NCBI RefSeq assembly: GCF_002240355.1
Contig: NZ_CP016353.1
Coordinates: 1,910,501 to 1,974,500 of the forward strand
Direction of reading: 5' to 3'
DNA: 64,000 bases
From: Prauserella marina
GTDB taxonomy: Bacteria; Actinomycetota; Actinomycetes; Mycobacteriales; Pseudonocardiaceae
A program made the translations under genes and the position numbers. The notes under the pieces were generated by a model. The model did no database searches and was not told where the DNA came from. It saw only the letters and a list, made by a program, of their open reading frames with translations. How positions within the stretch are numbered: the stretch's first letter is position 1; each line of letters opens with the position of its first letter. Of the stretch, positions 1 to 8,920 are shown in pieces.

Positions 1-692
1 TGATCACCACGGCCAGCGTCTCGGCCCGCAACGCCATCAGGACTCCACAGTTCTGGTTGCTCTGGGTGATCCTGTGCTTCAACGTCACCGCGGGTATCGG
101 CATCCTTGAGAAGGCAAGCCCGATGATCACGGAGTTCTTCCGGGGCACCTCGGTTCCGGTCGGCGCGGCGGCAGCGGCGGGCTTCGTCGGCCTGCTCTCG
201 CTGACCAACATGCTCGGCAGGTTCGTCTGGTCGTCCACATCGGACATCGTCGGCCGCCGCAACATCTACCGGCTCTACCTCGGTGCCGGTGCGCTGATGT
301 ATCTCGTGATCGCGCTGACGACCAACAGTTCCAAGCTGGTGTTCGTGTTGTGCGCGATGCTGATCCTTTCCTTCTACGGTGGTGGTTTCGCGACGGTACC
401 CGCCTACCTCAAGGACCTGTTCGGTACCTATCAGGTCGGAGCGATCCACGGCAGGCTGCTCACCGCCTGGTCCGCGGCGGGGGTGCTGGGGCCGCTGATC
501 GTCAACGCGATCGCCGACAGCCAGGAGGCGGCGGGCAAGGAAGGTCCCGCGTTGTACACGACGTCACTGTTCATCATGATGGGTTTGCTGGTGGTCGGTT
601 TCGTGGCCAACGAGCTGGTGCGCCCAGTGGACCCGAAGTTCCACGAGCCCGTCGCCGACGCGGCGAGCCCGGCTCAGAAGGAGGCCAGGTGA
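1..692 (+). CDS. OFA-family MFS transporter, C-terminal part (5' end outside window)
   Basis: The reading frame is open from the first bases of the window (codons start at base 3) to a TGA at 690-692, so about 229 C-terminal residues are visible. The start of the visible part, with TPQFWLLW followed by NVTAGIGILEKASPM, resembles the second half of OFA (oxalate/formate antiporter-like, YhjX-like) major facilitator proteins. It has several hydrophobic membrane segments and a loop rich in Gly and Arg (SDIVGRRN). The stop overlaps the GTG of a 41-residue small membrane protein, an arrangement typical of actinobacterial OFA transporters. The substrate cannot be read from the sequence; organic anions such as formate or oxalate are inference from the family and from the formate-dehydrogenase-like gene nearby. 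Confidence 0.85.
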   Translation, partial: ITTASVSARNAIRTPQFWLLWVILCFNVTAGIGILEKASPMITEFFRGTSVPVGAAAAAGFVGLLSLTNMLGRFVWSSTSDIVGRRNIYRLYLGAGALMYLVIALTTNSSKLVFVLCAMLILSFYGGGFATVPAYLKDLFGTYQVGAIHGRLLTAWSAAGVLGPLIVNAIADSQEAAGKEGPALYTTSLFIMMGLLVVGFVANELVRPVDPKFHEPVADAASPAQKEAR

Positions 693-814
693 ACGACACC
701 CCGCACACGCGTCGGCTGCCGCTGCTGGTGCTGGTCTGGCTGTGGGTCGGCCTGCCCTTCGCCTATGGCTTCTACGAGCTCATCCTCAAGGTCGTGCAAC
801 TGTTCGGCGGCTGA
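689..814 (+). CDS. MFS transporter small subunit (41 aa membrane peptide)
   Basis: The GTG start at 689 overlaps the TGA of the transporter (GTGA), with an AAGGAGG ribosome site at 678-684 inside the preceding gene. The peptide has a short basic N-terminus (NDTPHTRR), then a single hydrophobic segment (LPLLVLVWLWVGLPFAYGFY) and ends LFGG. A one-helix protein of about 40 residues translationally coupled to an OFA-family MFS carrier is a known actinobacterial pairing, usually labelled MFS transporter small subunit. Its role, presumably stability or assembly of the carrier in the cytoplasmic membrane, is inference. Confidence 0.75.
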   Translation: MNDTPHTRRLPLLVLVWLWVGLPFAYGFYELILKVVQLFGG

Positions 815-1212
815 GGCCCTGGCGTTGTACCGATCAGTAACCAAGATCTCGTTGCGGAGCGGCCGTCGAGCCGAAAGACTTGTCGGCGTTGTCAGGGGGC
901 CACGGTTCGAGCGCGCGGCTTGCCGCCCGTCGTGTTTCGCGCGGGCGGGACGTCCGGCGCGCTCGCCGGTTTCCTGACGCGGCACCCCTCGGCGCCGGGG
1001 CTTTCCGAAACACCGGGACCCACGGCGCCGAGCGCATCAGGTCGCGGCAACAGGCGCGGCCACACGCGCGCTGGCCGCCGCCACCGGTGAGAACCGCCGG
1101 GACGGCGACCAGCAGGGGTACCCAATCGCGCGAGTCCCGCACTCAGGACGTCGAGATGCGCGCTCGGGCCCCGTGAGCCCCGCCGGAGGCCACAAAGGAC
1201 ACTCGTGGGACG
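815..1212 (+). other. 398-bp intergenic region between convergent genes
   Basis: No convincing gene lies between the transporter small subunit and the convergent oxidoreductase gene. Reading frames here lack ribosome sites and family resemblance. The only recognisable element is one copy of the 19-base repeat unit at 1128-1146, which is also present in the array at 17.5 kb. No clear intrinsic terminator with a U tract was seen. Confidence 0.6.
1128..1146 (+). repeat. Solitary copy of the 19-base repeat unit GCGCGAGTCCCGCACTCAG
   Basis: This stretch is identical over 19 bases to one unit of the array at 17500-17518. The unit contains the imperfect dyad GAGT-N5-ACTC. As with the array, it lies between two convergent genes, here 67 bases beyond the stop codon of the minus-strand oxidoreductase. 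The following 20 bases (GACGTCGAGATGCGCGCTCG) look like a degenerate second unit. Confidence 0.7.
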
Positions 1213-3558
1213 TCAGCCCGCGCTTCCCGAACCGGCACTCGCCGCTTCGAGCCTGATCACGATGGCCTTGGACGCGGGGGTATTCGAGGTGTCGGCGACG
1301 GCGTCGAGCGGAACGAGCGCGTTGGCCTCGGGGAAGTACGCTGCCGCGCAGCCACGGGCGGTCGGATAGGACACCAGCCGGAACCTCGGTGCCCTCCGTA
1401 CGCCCTCGCCCCATTCGGACACGAGATCGACGAGGTCACCGTCGGCGAAGCCCAGTTCGGCGATGTCGGCGGGATGCACGAGAACGACCCGTCGTCCTCC
1501 CTCGATGCCCCGGTAGCGGTCGGACAGCCCGTAGATGGTGGTGTTGTACTGGTCGTGACTGCGCATGGTCTGGAGCAGCAGCCTTCCCTCTGGCACGGCC
1601 GGATACTCCAGTTCGCTCGCGGCGAACCTCGCCTTGCCCGTCAGGGTCCCGGTGAATTCCCTGCTGTCCCTCGGCGGGTTGGGCAGCACGAATCCGTCCG
1701 GTTCGCGGACCCTGGCGTTGTAGTCCTCGCAGCCGGGCACGACCGCCGCGATGTGGTCGCGGATCGCGTCGTAGTCGCCTTCGAATCGCGCCCATGGCAC
1801 CGGATGGTCCTCGCCGAAGAGTGCCGTGCCCAGGCGCGACAGGATCGCGACCTCGGACAGCAGCTGCTCGCTCGCCGGTGCGAGCGCGCCGTGCGAGGCG
1901 TGGACCGCCGACATCGAGTCCTCGACGGTGACGAACCGTTCGGTCCCTTGCCACACGTCGCGTTCCGTGCGGCCCAGCGTCGGCAGGATCAATGCCCTCG
2001 TGCCGGTGACGACGTGTGAGCGGTTGAGTTTCGTCGACACGTGCACGGTCAGCGAGCAGTTGCGCAGCGCTTTTTCCGTGTGCTCGGTGTCCGGTGTCGC
2101 CGACGCGAAGTTGCCGCCGACGGCGAAGAACACCTTGCCTTTTCCGTCGCGCATCGCGCGGATGGCCTCGACGACGTCCCAGCCGTGCTCGCGAGGGACG
2201 GTGATGCCGAATTCCGCGTCGAGCGCGGCGAGGAAGCTTTCCGGCATTCGTTCCCAGATGCCCATGGTGCGGTCGCCCTGGACGTTCGAGTGCCCCCTGA
2301 CCGGGCACAGGCCAGCTCCCGGCTTGCCGATCATTCCCCGCATGAGCGCGAGATTGGCGACCTCCCTGATGGTCGGCACGGCGTGCTTGTGCTGGGTGAG
2401 CCCCATCGCCCAGCAGTACACGGTGCGCCGCGACCGCGCGATCATGCCCGCGACCCTCGCGATCTGTTCGCGGGCCAGCCCGGTGGCCTTGTCGACCTCG
2501 GCCCAGTCCAGAGCGCGCACCTGTTTCGCGTAGTCGGCGTAGCCGTCGGTGGATCCTTCGACGAAGTCGCGATCGAGCACCGTGCCGGGCGCGGAGTCCT
2601 CCCACGACACGAGCAGGTTGCCCACCGCCTGCAACAGCGCGAGATCCCCGCCGAGCCGGACCTGGCAGAACTCGTCGGCGAGCGGGCTTCCCTTGCCGAG
2701 TACTCCGCGTACTGTCTGCGGGTCCTTGAAGCGCAGCAGACCGGCTTCCGGCAACGGGTTGATCGCGACGACCTTCGCCCCGTTGTCCTTCGCCTTCGAC
2801 AGCGCCGAGAGCATCCTGGGGTGGTTCGTGCCGGGATTCTGTCCGATCACGACGATCAGGTCCGCTTCGTGGACGTCGGCCAGCGACACGGTGCCCTTGC
2901 CGATACCGGTCGACTCCGTCAGCGCCGCGCCGGAGGACTCGTGGCACATGTTGCTGCAATCGGGAAGGTTGTTGGTGCCGAAACCGCGCGCGAGAAGCTG
3001 GTAGACGAACGCGGCCTCGTTGCTCGTGCGGCCCGAGGTGTAGAAGATGGCCTCGCCGGGGTGCGCGAGTGAGCGAAGTTCACCCGCTACCAAGGAAAAC
3101 GCCTCGTCCCACGCGATCGGCGTGTAGTGGGTGGCGCCCTCGCGCAGCACCATCGGCTCGGTGAGCCTGCCCTGCTGACCGAGCCAGTAGTCGCTCTTGC
3201 CAGCTAGCTCCTCGACCGAGTGTGCCGCGAAGAAGTCCGCGCCTGCCTTGCGTTTCGTCGCTTCCTCGGCCACGGCCTTCGCGCCGTTCTCGCAGAACTC
3301 GGCGAGCTTGCGGTGTTCTCCGTCGGCTTCCCTCGGCTCCGGCCACGCGCAGCCGGGACAGTCGAAACCGGAGCGCTGGTTCAGCAGCCGGAGCGTGCGG
3401 ACGGTCCTGCCGGCTCCCATCTGTTCCCACGACCTGCGCAGGGACACCGTGACGCCGGGGATGCCCGCCGCCCACTGTTTGGGTTCGCCGATGCGGAGGG
3501 AGTTCTCGGAGTCGTCGTCGAAGTCCTCGCGCGGTGCGTTACGTGCCACGGCCGCCAT
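1213..3558 (-). CDS. FdhF/YdeP family molybdopterin oxidoreductase
   Basis: 781 residues, full length for the YdeP-like branch of formate dehydrogenase alpha subunits. The N-terminus carries a CPGC motif (Cys67, Cys70) followed by WPEP, as in YdeP. The central region has NNLPDCSNMCHESSG, NPGTNHPRM and GLTQHKHAV, typical of the bis-MGD cofactor-binding core, and the C-terminus has the molydopterin dinucleotide-binding domain (MRSHDQYNTTIYG). It is expected to be a cytoplasmic Mo/W enzyme. Formate oxidation is possible, but YdeP-like proteins have poorly defined substrates. The ATG at 3558 lies 20 bases inside the end of the upstream MFS gene on the same strand, so the two are probably co-translated under the MarR regulator. 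Neither an FdhD-like maturation gene nor an NAD-linked partner subunit is present in the window. Confidence 0.88.
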   Translation of the reverse strand: MAAVARNAPREDFDDDSENSLRIGEPKQWAAGIPGVTVSLRRSWEQMGAGRTVRTLRLLNQRSGFDCPGCAWPEPREADGEHRKLAEFCENGAKAVAEEATKRKAGADFFAAHSVEELAGKSDYWLGQQGRLTEPMVLREGATHYTPIAWDEAFSLVAGELRSLAHPGEAIFYTSGRTSNEAAFVYQLLARGFGTNNLPDCSNMCHESSGAALTESTGIGKGTVSLADVHEADLIVVIGQNPGTNHPRMLSALSKAKDNGAKVVAINPLPEAGLLRFKDPQTVRGVLGKGSPLADEFCQVRLGGDLALLQAVGNLLVSWEDSAPGTVLDRDFVEGSTDGYADYAKQVRALDWAEVDKATGLAREQIARVAGMIARSRRTVYCWAMGLTQHKHAVPTIREVANLALMRGMIGKPGAGLCPVRGHSNVQGDRTMGIWERMPESFLAALDAEFGITVPREHGWDVVEAIRAMRDGKGKVFFAVGGNFASATPDTEHTEKALRNCSLTVHVSTKLNRSHVVTGTRALILPTLGRTERDVWQGTERFVTVEDSMSAVHASHGALAPASEQLLSEVAILSRLGTALFGEDHPVPWARFEGDYDAIRDHIAAVVPGCEDYNARVREPDGFVLPNPPRDSREFTGTLTGKARFAASELEYPAVPEGRLLLQTMRSHDQYNTTIYGLSDRYRGIEGGRRVVLVHPADIAELGFADGDLVDLVSEWGEGVRRAPRFRLVSYPTARGCAAAYFPEANALVPLDAVADTSNTPASKAIVIRLEAASAGSGSAG

Positions 3559-4900
3559 TCTGAGCCGGAGTAGCCGAGCGCGCGAGCGTCGCCGGTCCGC
3601 GCAGGCGGCGATCGGCGATCGTCACCACAAGCAGGGCGAGCGCGACCACGCCGAGCGCGATGCCGAGCGCGTGCAGTCCGCGTGCGCTCGGTTCCGCGCC
3701 GAAACACGCCGCGATCAGGGCGGATGCCAGCATCGCGCCGATGTATTGCGCGGTGCGGAAGAAGCCGCTCGCCGTTCCCATCTGCGCCGAGGAAGCCTGC
3801 GCGTAGAGTGCTGTCTGATTTGTCACACTGGTCAGTCCCTGCGCGAGACCGAACAGCGCGGCGACGAGAATCAGCAACCCGATCCAAGTGCTGGTCTCGA
3901 CGAACAACAGCAGCACGGAGCCCGCGACGAGCGCCGCGACCGAGAGCACGAGCCGCAGCCGGATTCCGGTGATGCGCGCGGAAAACGCCGCGGCGGTGAC
4001 CGCGACGACCGACATCGGCAGCAGCAGGAATCCCGCTTCCGCCTCGCCGAGTCCCCTGTCGGTCTGTAGCCATTGCACGTAGCCGAAGAGAATCGCGTAG
4101 ATCGCGAGAAACGCGAGCGCTTGCCGGAGATAGGTGCGCAGGATGGCGCCGTCGGTCAGCACCCCCTTCACGTCGAGCCGGGGAGCGGGGCCCGTGCGGG
4201 GCCGGTCACGCGGCACCCAGATCCAGGCCAGCAGCATCGCCCCGGCGGCGAGCGGGACGTTCACGGCGAAGATGGCGGGCCAGCCGAACAGCGCGATGAG
4301 CGCGCCCCCGAAGGTCGGACCGATGACCATGATCGTCTGCGCGGACACCGAAAGCGCGGCGAGTGTTCCCGCCGGGATACCGCCTCCGTTGGCGTCGCCG
4401 TGCCTGCGCAGGACCGCCATCGCGGCGGGAAAACCGGCGCACGTGCCGATGCCGAGCAGCGCCCGCACCCCGATGAGCCAGTCGAGCGAGAGGGCGAGCA
4501 GGCCGCCGGTTCCGGCGAGCGCGACCGCGGCGGCACCGGCGAGCAGTACTTTGCGGGGACCCCAGCGGTCGACGAGCATTCCCGCGATGGGCTGGCCGAT
4601 GGCGGTGGCGAGGTAGAGGCTCGTGATGAGCAGTGCGGTTTGCGCGGGCCCTGAGCCGAACGTGTGCCCGATGGGCACGAGCGCCACCGCGATCATGGTG
4701 GAGTTGAGGGGATTGAGGATGGCGCTTGCCACGAGCGGGACGACCAGCTTGGGGCTGATCCTGACGGCTGGGTGTGTCGCGGTGGTGGTCGTGGTCGCCT
4801 TCCTCAGTGTTGGGCGAGGCGCTCCAGCAGCGGCATGGCCTCGGCGATGGTGGAGCGTTCCCGTGCGGTGAACCCGGCGGCGAGCGCGGCGGCGAGCCAT
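3539..4900 (-). CDS. MFS transporter (drug-efflux type)
   Basis: About 410 residues of clear major facilitator sequence. Motif A is visible as GMLVDRWGPRKVLLAG after the second membrane segment, and about twelve hydrophobic helices follow, starting near PKLVVPLVASAILNPLNS. The gene follows marR on the same strand and its stop (TAA at 3541-3539) lies inside the start of the oxidoreductase. The start is unclear. The only in-frame ATG (4900) is 97 bases inside marR and would add about 35 Arg/His-rich residues. Nearer the end of marR only a CTG at about 4808 is available. The likely job is export of a compound sensed by the MarR protein; the substrate is unknown. Confidence 0.8.
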   Translation of the reverse strand: MARRRARRRVHRTGTLHHRRGHAAAGAPRPTLRKATTTTTATHPAVRISPKLVVPLVASAILNPLNSTMIAVALVPIGHTFGSGPAQTALLITSLYLATAIGQPIAGMLVDRWGPRKVLLAGAAAVALAGTGGLLALSLDWLIGVRALLGIGTCAGFPAAMAVLRRHGDANGGGIPAGTLAALSVSAQTIMVIGPTFGGALIALFGWPAIFAVNVPLAAGAMLLAWIWVPRDRPRTGPAPRLDVKGVLTDGAILRTYLRQALAFLAIYAILFGYVQWLQTDRGLGEAEAGFLLLPMSVVAVTAAAFSARITGIRLRLVLSVAALVAGSVLLLFVETSTWIGLLILVAALFGLAQGLTSVTNQTALYAQASSAQMGTASGFFRTAQYIGAMLASALIAACFGAEPSARGLHALGIALGVVALALLVVTIADRRLRGPATLARSATPAQNGGRGT

Positions 4901-5241
4901 TCGTCCCTGTGCTGGTGCACTCCCTGAACGGTTTTCCTGCCCAGGTCCGACAGCGAGAGCACGACCCTGCGGCCGTCCTTCGGGTCACTGCCGCGTTCGA
5001 GGTAGCCCAGTTCGTCGAGCACCGCGATGGTCGCGGCCATGGATTGCTGCCGTACGTGTTCGGCCGAGGCCAGCTCACTCTGCGTGGCAGCGCCTTCCCT
5101 GTTGAGCCTGCCGAGTACCGCCGACTGCGTCGGGGTCAGTACTTCGGCGTTGTCGACCTGCCGCAGCCGCCGGTGCAGTTGGCCGACGACTCCGCGGAGC
5201 TGCCCTGCGAGCTGGGCGATCTGATGGGGAACGCGGGTCAT
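4804..5241 (-). CDS. MarR family transcriptional regulator
   Basis: 145 residues with a winged-helix domain: LTPTQSAVLGRLNREGAATQSELASAEHV (helix-turn-helix), QQSMAATIAVLDELGYLERGSDPKDGRRVVLSLSDLG (recognition helix and wing). The DPKDGR wing is a MarR hallmark. The ATG at 5241 is preferred over the GTG two codons upstream because a TAGACT -10 box ends 6 bases before it and there is no Shine-Dalgarno, which fits a leaderless transcript. The gene is divergent from valS and heads an apparent unit with the MFS exporter and the FdhF-like enzyme. Autorepression through the palindrome at 5243-5262 is likely. The inducing ligand is unknown. Confidence 0.88.
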   Translation of the reverse strand: MTRVPHQIAQLAGQLRGVVGQLHRRLRQVDNAEVLTPTQSAVLGRLNREGAATQSELASAEHVRQQSMAATIAVLDELGYLERGSDPKDGRRVVLSLSDLGRKTVQGVHQHRDEWLAAALAAGFTARERSTIAEAMPLLERLAQH

Positions 5242-5242
5242 G

Positions 5243-5262
5243 TGCACAGTCTAGCCTGTGCA
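5243..5262 (-). promoter_or_regulatory. MarR operator overlapping the marR promoter
   Basis: A perfect 7-base inverted repeat, TGCACAG-TCTAGC-CTGTGCA, spans 20 bases immediately upstream of the marR ATG. On the minus strand it contains the candidate -10 box TAGACT (5253-5248), so a bound MarR dimer would block transcription of its own operon. It is the only long palindrome between marR and valS. Binding itself is inferred. Confidence 0.7.
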
Positions 5263-5334
5263 GTCTGAACTGTGTATTGTCGCGCTCCGTGTCCGGCGGG
5301 CCGCGCCGGTGGTCACTCATGCTCCGGAGGTTCG

Positions 5335-5340
5335 TACACT
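5335..5340 (+). promoter_or_regulatory. Candidate -10 box (TACACT) of leaderless valS
   Basis: TACACT is followed by 8 bases and the GTG start of valS. No Shine-Dalgarno lies at a workable distance (a GGAGG is 19 bases upstream of the start), so the transcript probably begins at or next to the start codon. The -35 element is not recognisable. Confidence 0.5.
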
Positions 5341-5348
5341 GACCGGTT

Positions 5349-7982
5349 GTGACGGAGAACGCGCCCCAGCAACCCACCGAACTGCCCAACGCATGGAACC
5401 CGGCCGAGGAAGAAGCCGGCCTTTACGAGCGCTGGGTATCGGCTGGTTACTTCACGGCCGACGCGGAGTCGGACAAGCCGCCGTTCACGATCGTGCTTCC
5501 TCCGCCCAACGTCACCGGCAGCCTGCACATGGGACACGCGCTCAACCACACCCTGATGGACGCGCTGACCCGCAGGCGCAGGATGCAGGGCTACGAGGTG
5601 CTGTGGCTGCCTGGCATGGACCACGCGGGCATCGCCACCCAGAACGTCGTCGAGCGTGACCTCGCCGGTGAGGGACTTTCCCGGCACGACCTCGGCAGGG
5701 AACGGTTCGTCGAGCGGGTCTGGGACTGGAAGGCCACCTACGGCGGCAAGATCCTCGACCAGATGCGCAGGCTCGGTGACGGCGTCGACTGGTCGCGCGA
5801 GCGGTTCACGATGGACGAGAACCTGTCGCTGGCCGTGCGCGCGATGTTCAAGAAGCTCTACGACGACGGCCTTGTCTACCGCGCCGAGCGCATCATCAAC
5901 TGGTGCCCTCGCTGCCACACCGCGCTGTCGGACATCGAGGTCGAACACTCCGACGACGACGGCGAACTGGTGTCCATCCGCTATGGCGACGGCGACGCCT
6001 CGATCGTCGTGGCCACGACGCGGGCCGAGACGATGCTCGGTGACACTGCCGTCGCGGTGCATCCGGACGACGAGCGCTACGCCCACCTCGTCGGCACCGA
6101 GATCGAACTGCCGCTCACCGGGCGGCGCATTCCGGTCGTCGCCGACGAGCACGTCGACCCCGAATTCGGGACCGGCGCGGTGAAGGTGACTCCCGCGCAC
6201 GATCCCAACGACTTCGAGATCGGCCGCAGGCACGACCTGCCGATGCTGACGATCATGGACGAGCGGGCCGCGATCACGGTCCCAGGCCCATTCGAGGGCA
6301 TGGACCGGTTCGAGGCCAGGCCCGCCGTCGTCGCGGCGCTGCGCGAACAGGGCCGGATCGTGGCGGAGAAGCGGCCCTACGTGCACGCGGTCGGGCACTG
6401 CTCGCGGTGCGACACCGTCGTCGAGCCACGCCTGTCACTGCAATGGTGGGTCAAGGTCGAGCCGCTCGCCAGCGCCGCCGGCGAGGCCGTGCGGGACGGC
6501 CGTACGACCGTGCACCCGCAGGAGCTGGCCAAGCGCTACTTCGACTGGGTCGACAACATGCACGACTGGACCATCTCGCGTCAGTTGTGGTGGGGGCACC
6601 GCATTCCCGTCTGGTACGGCCCCGACGGCGAGATGGTGTGCGTCGGACCCGGCGAGCAGCCACCGGCGGGCGAGGGCTGGTACCAGGATCCCGACGTCCT
6701 CGACACGTGGTTCTCCTCGGGCCTGTGGCCCTTCTCGACGATGGGCTGGCCGGAGCAGACGGCCGATCTCGCGAAGTTCTATCCGACCAGTGTGCTGTCC
6801 ACCGGCTACGACATCCTGTTCTTCTGGGTCGCCAGGATGATGATGCTCGGTCTCCACGCGATGGACGGCGTGCAGCCCTTCGACCACATCTACCTGCACG
6901 GGCTCATTCGCGACGCGAGCGGCAAGAAGATGTCCAAGTCGCGGGGCAACGTCATCGACCCGCTCGACTGGATGGACCGCTTCGGCGCCGACGCCACGCG
7001 GTTCACGCTCGCTCGCGGAGCCAACCCCGGCGCGGACATGGCACTCGCCGAGGAGTGGGCGGCCGGGTCCCGCAACTTCTGCACGAAACTGTGGAACGCC
7101 ACCAGGTTCGCGATCGGCAACGGGGCGGTCGCTGGCAGGCGACTGCCGGACGCGGCCGAGCTGACGGAGGCGGACCGCTGGATACTCGGCAGGCTGCGTA
7201 CCGTGGTGTCCGAAGTGGACTCGCTGCTGGAGGAGTTCCAGTTCGCCAAGGCCACCAACGTGCTCTACCACTTCACCTGGGACGAGCTGTGTGACTGGTA
7301 CCTGGAGCTGGCGAAGGTCCAGCTCACCGAGGACAGCGCCGCCGCGGAGAACACGCGCGTCGTGCTCGGGCAGGCGCTGGACACGGTGCTGCGACTGCTG
7401 CACCCCTTCATTCCGTTCATCACCGAACGCCTGTGGACGACGCTGACCGGAGGTGAGTCGCTCGTCGTCGCCGCGTGGCCCGAGGGCGCGATCGCGCTGC
7501 CCGCCGTCGACGAGGTCGCCGACAGCCGGATCGCCGACGTGCAGAAGCTGGTCACCGAGATCCGCCGGTTCCGCTCCGATCAGGGCCTCAAGCCCGGTCA
7601 GCGGGTCGCGACCGCCCTTTCCGGTGAGGGGTTCGCCGCCATCGAGGGCCACGAGTCGGCGATCAGGGCGCTCGCCCGGCTGTCCGATCCTTCGGATTCG
7701 TTCTCCGCGACGGCGTCACTGGACGTGGCCCTTGGCGGGGGAGTGGCGACCGTCGAGGTCGACACCTCGGGCACGATCGACGTGGCGGCCGAGCGCAAGC
7801 GGTTGCACAAGGATCTCGCCGCCGCGGAGAAGGAACTGAAGCAGACCGAGGGCAAGCTCGGCAACCAGGCATTCCTCGACAAGGCACCGGCCGACGTCGT
7901 CGACAAGATCAGGATCCGCCGCGACACGGCCGCCGCCGACATCGAGCGCATCACCGGAAAGCTCGCGGCCCTTCCCTCATGA
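5349..7982 (+). CDS. valS: Valine--tRNA ligase
   Basis: 877 residues, the normal size for bacterial ValRS. The class I signature HMGH lies near residue 60 ([14 protein letters not shown]) and the KMSKS loop near residue 527 ([10 protein letters not shown]). Between them are the editing domain ([17 protein letters not shown]) and the catalytic [10 protein letters not shown] segment. The C-terminus has the helical anticodon-binding domain and a long coiled-coil arm rich in Lys, Glu and Ala that ends KLAALPS. It charges tRNA-Val in the cytoplasm. The GTG start has no ribosome site and follows a TACACT -10 box. The upstream gap is only about 100 bases and holds no T-box leader. The stop overlaps the end of the convergent esterase gene by 6 bases. 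In M. tuberculosis valS is directly followed by folC; here about 3.7 kb of accessory genes separate them. Confidence 0.98.
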   Translation: MTENAPQQPTELPNAWNPAEEEAGLYERWVSAGYFTADAESDKPPFTIVLPPPNVTGSLHMGHALNHTLMDALTRRRRMQGYEVLWLPGMDHAGIATQNVVERDLAGEGLSRHDLGRERFVERVWDWKATYGGKILDQMRRLGDGVDWSRERFTMDENLSLAVRAMFKKLYDDGLVYRAERIINWCPRCHTALSDIEVEHSDDDGELVSIRYGDGDASIVVATTRAETMLGDTAVAVHPDDERYAHLVGTEIELPLTGRRIPVVADEHVDPEFGTGAVKVTPAHDPNDFEIGRRHDLPMLTIMDERAAITVPGPFEGMDRFEARPAVVAALREQGRIVAEKRPYVHAVGHCSRCDTVVEPRLSLQWWVKVEPLASAAGEAVRDGRTTVHPQELAKRYFDWVDNMHDWTISRQLWWGHRIPVWYGPDGEMVCVGPGEQPPAGEGWYQDPDVLDTWFSSGLWPFSTMGWPEQTADLAKFYPTSVLSTGYDILFFWVARMMMLGLHAMDGVQPFDHIYLHGLIRDASGKKMSKSRGNVIDPLDWMDRFGADATRFTLARGANPGADMALAEEWAAGSRNFCTKLWNATRFAIGNGAVAGRRLPDAAELTEADRWILGRLRTVVSEVDSLLEEFQFAKATNVLYHFTWDELCDWYLELAKVQLTEDSAAAENTRVVLGQALDTVLRLLHPFIPFITERLWTTLTGGESLVVAAWPEGAIALPAVDEVADSRIADVQKLVTEIRRFRSDQGLKPGQRVATALSGEGFAAIEGHESAIRALARLSDPSDSFSATASLDVALGGGVATVEVDTSGTIDVAAERKRLHKDLAAAEKELKQTEGKLGNQAFLDKAPADVVDKIRIRRDTAAADIERITGKLAALPS

Positions 7983-8870
7983 GCGGGCCGAGCGGGCCAG
8001 GTCGCGCTTGATCTGGCCCGCGACGCCCTTCATGCCGGAGAGCCGGGGGTGGTAGGACGCGGCGACCTCGCTCGCGTCCTTGCCCTGGATCCAGGCTTTC
8101 TTTCCCGCGCACGCGTCGTGCCCGAGCGAGGCGGGGTACATGTCCACAAAGGACGCCCGGCCGTCGTCGGCGACGGCCTTGGCCAGCGCGTCGTTCAGGG
8201 CTTCCTCGACGCTGTCGACCCAGGTGTAGTCGCCGTCGGCGAAGGGAAGGATCGCCGGACAGGTTCCGGTGGGCGGCGCGATGCGGGGGTAGCCGACGAC
8301 GAGCACCGTGGCACGTGGTGAGCGCTGGTGAATGCCGTCGAGAACGTGCTCGACCCTGGTGCCGATGTCGATCGTGGCCTGCTTGAGGGTGTCGACGCCG
8401 TCGACGGTGAAGTGTTCCTTGCAGGGCGAGCCGGTGGGATCGCTCTCGCGCAGGGCGGGGCAGACCCCGACGATGCTGCCGAAGACGTTGTGGTCGTTGC
8501 CGCCGATGCCGACGGTGACGAGATTGGTGTCCCGGCGCAGCGCGTCGAACTGCGGCTCGTTCACCCCTCCGGCCACCTGCTGGGGACTGGTCATGTGCGG
8601 GGTCGCGGCACCGCCACAACTCACGTCCGTGAACGAGCGCACGTGCAGTCGCTTGGCAAGCAGCGAGGGGTAGTTGCTGGTCGAGCGCGCGCAGCCGGCC
8701 GGATCGGCGCGCTGAACGGGAATGAGCGGCCCCGAGGTGTAGGAGTCGCCGAGCGCGACGTAGCGCGTGAACTTCGCCGGTTTCGCCGCCGCTCCTCCCG
8801 CCGTGAGCAGCGAAGCCAGCAACAGGCCGGCGAGCGTGGCGATGACCAGGGTGGCGCGGGAGCGGGGCAT
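7977..8870 (-). CDS. Secreted SGNH/GDSL hydrolase (lipase/esterase)
   Basis: 297 residues beginning with a Sec-type signal peptide (basic PRSR, hydrophobic core, AAAKPAK cleavage region near residue 28-31). Block I is GDSYTSG with the nucleophile Ser, block III is [11 protein letters not shown], and the C-terminal catalytic His is probably in SYHPRLSG. The Cys residues (CARS, SCGG, CPAL, CKEH, CPAI, CAGK) suggest the disulfide-rich SEST-like branch typical of actinomycete secreted esterases. It should hydrolyse lipid or carbohydrate esters outside the cell. The gene is convergent with valS, overlapping it by 6 bases, and stands alone on its strand. Confidence 0.88.
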   Translation of the reverse strand: MPRSRATLVIATLAGLLLASLLTAGGAAAKPAKFTRYVALGDSYTSGPLIPVQRADPAGCARSTSNYPSLLAKRLHVRSFTDVSCGGAATPHMTSPQQVAGGVNEPQFDALRRDTNLVTVGIGGNDHNVFGSIVGVCPALRESDPTGSPCKEHFTVDGVDTLKQATIDIGTRVEHVLDGIHQRSPRATVLVVGYPRIAPPTGTCPAILPFADGDYTWVDSVEEALNDALAKAVADDGRASFVDMYPASLGHDACAGKKAWIQGKDASEVAASYHPRLSGMKGVAGQIKRDLARSARS

Positions 8871-8920
8871 CTCTTGTTTCTAGTCGCTGCCGGTCCGCGC
8901 GAGTACTCCCTGAACGGATG

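Noticed and set aside
5263-5348. T-box leader for valS
   Set aside because: Only about 85 bases separate the MarR operator from the valS start, with no T-box sequence or terminator. The start looks leaderless.
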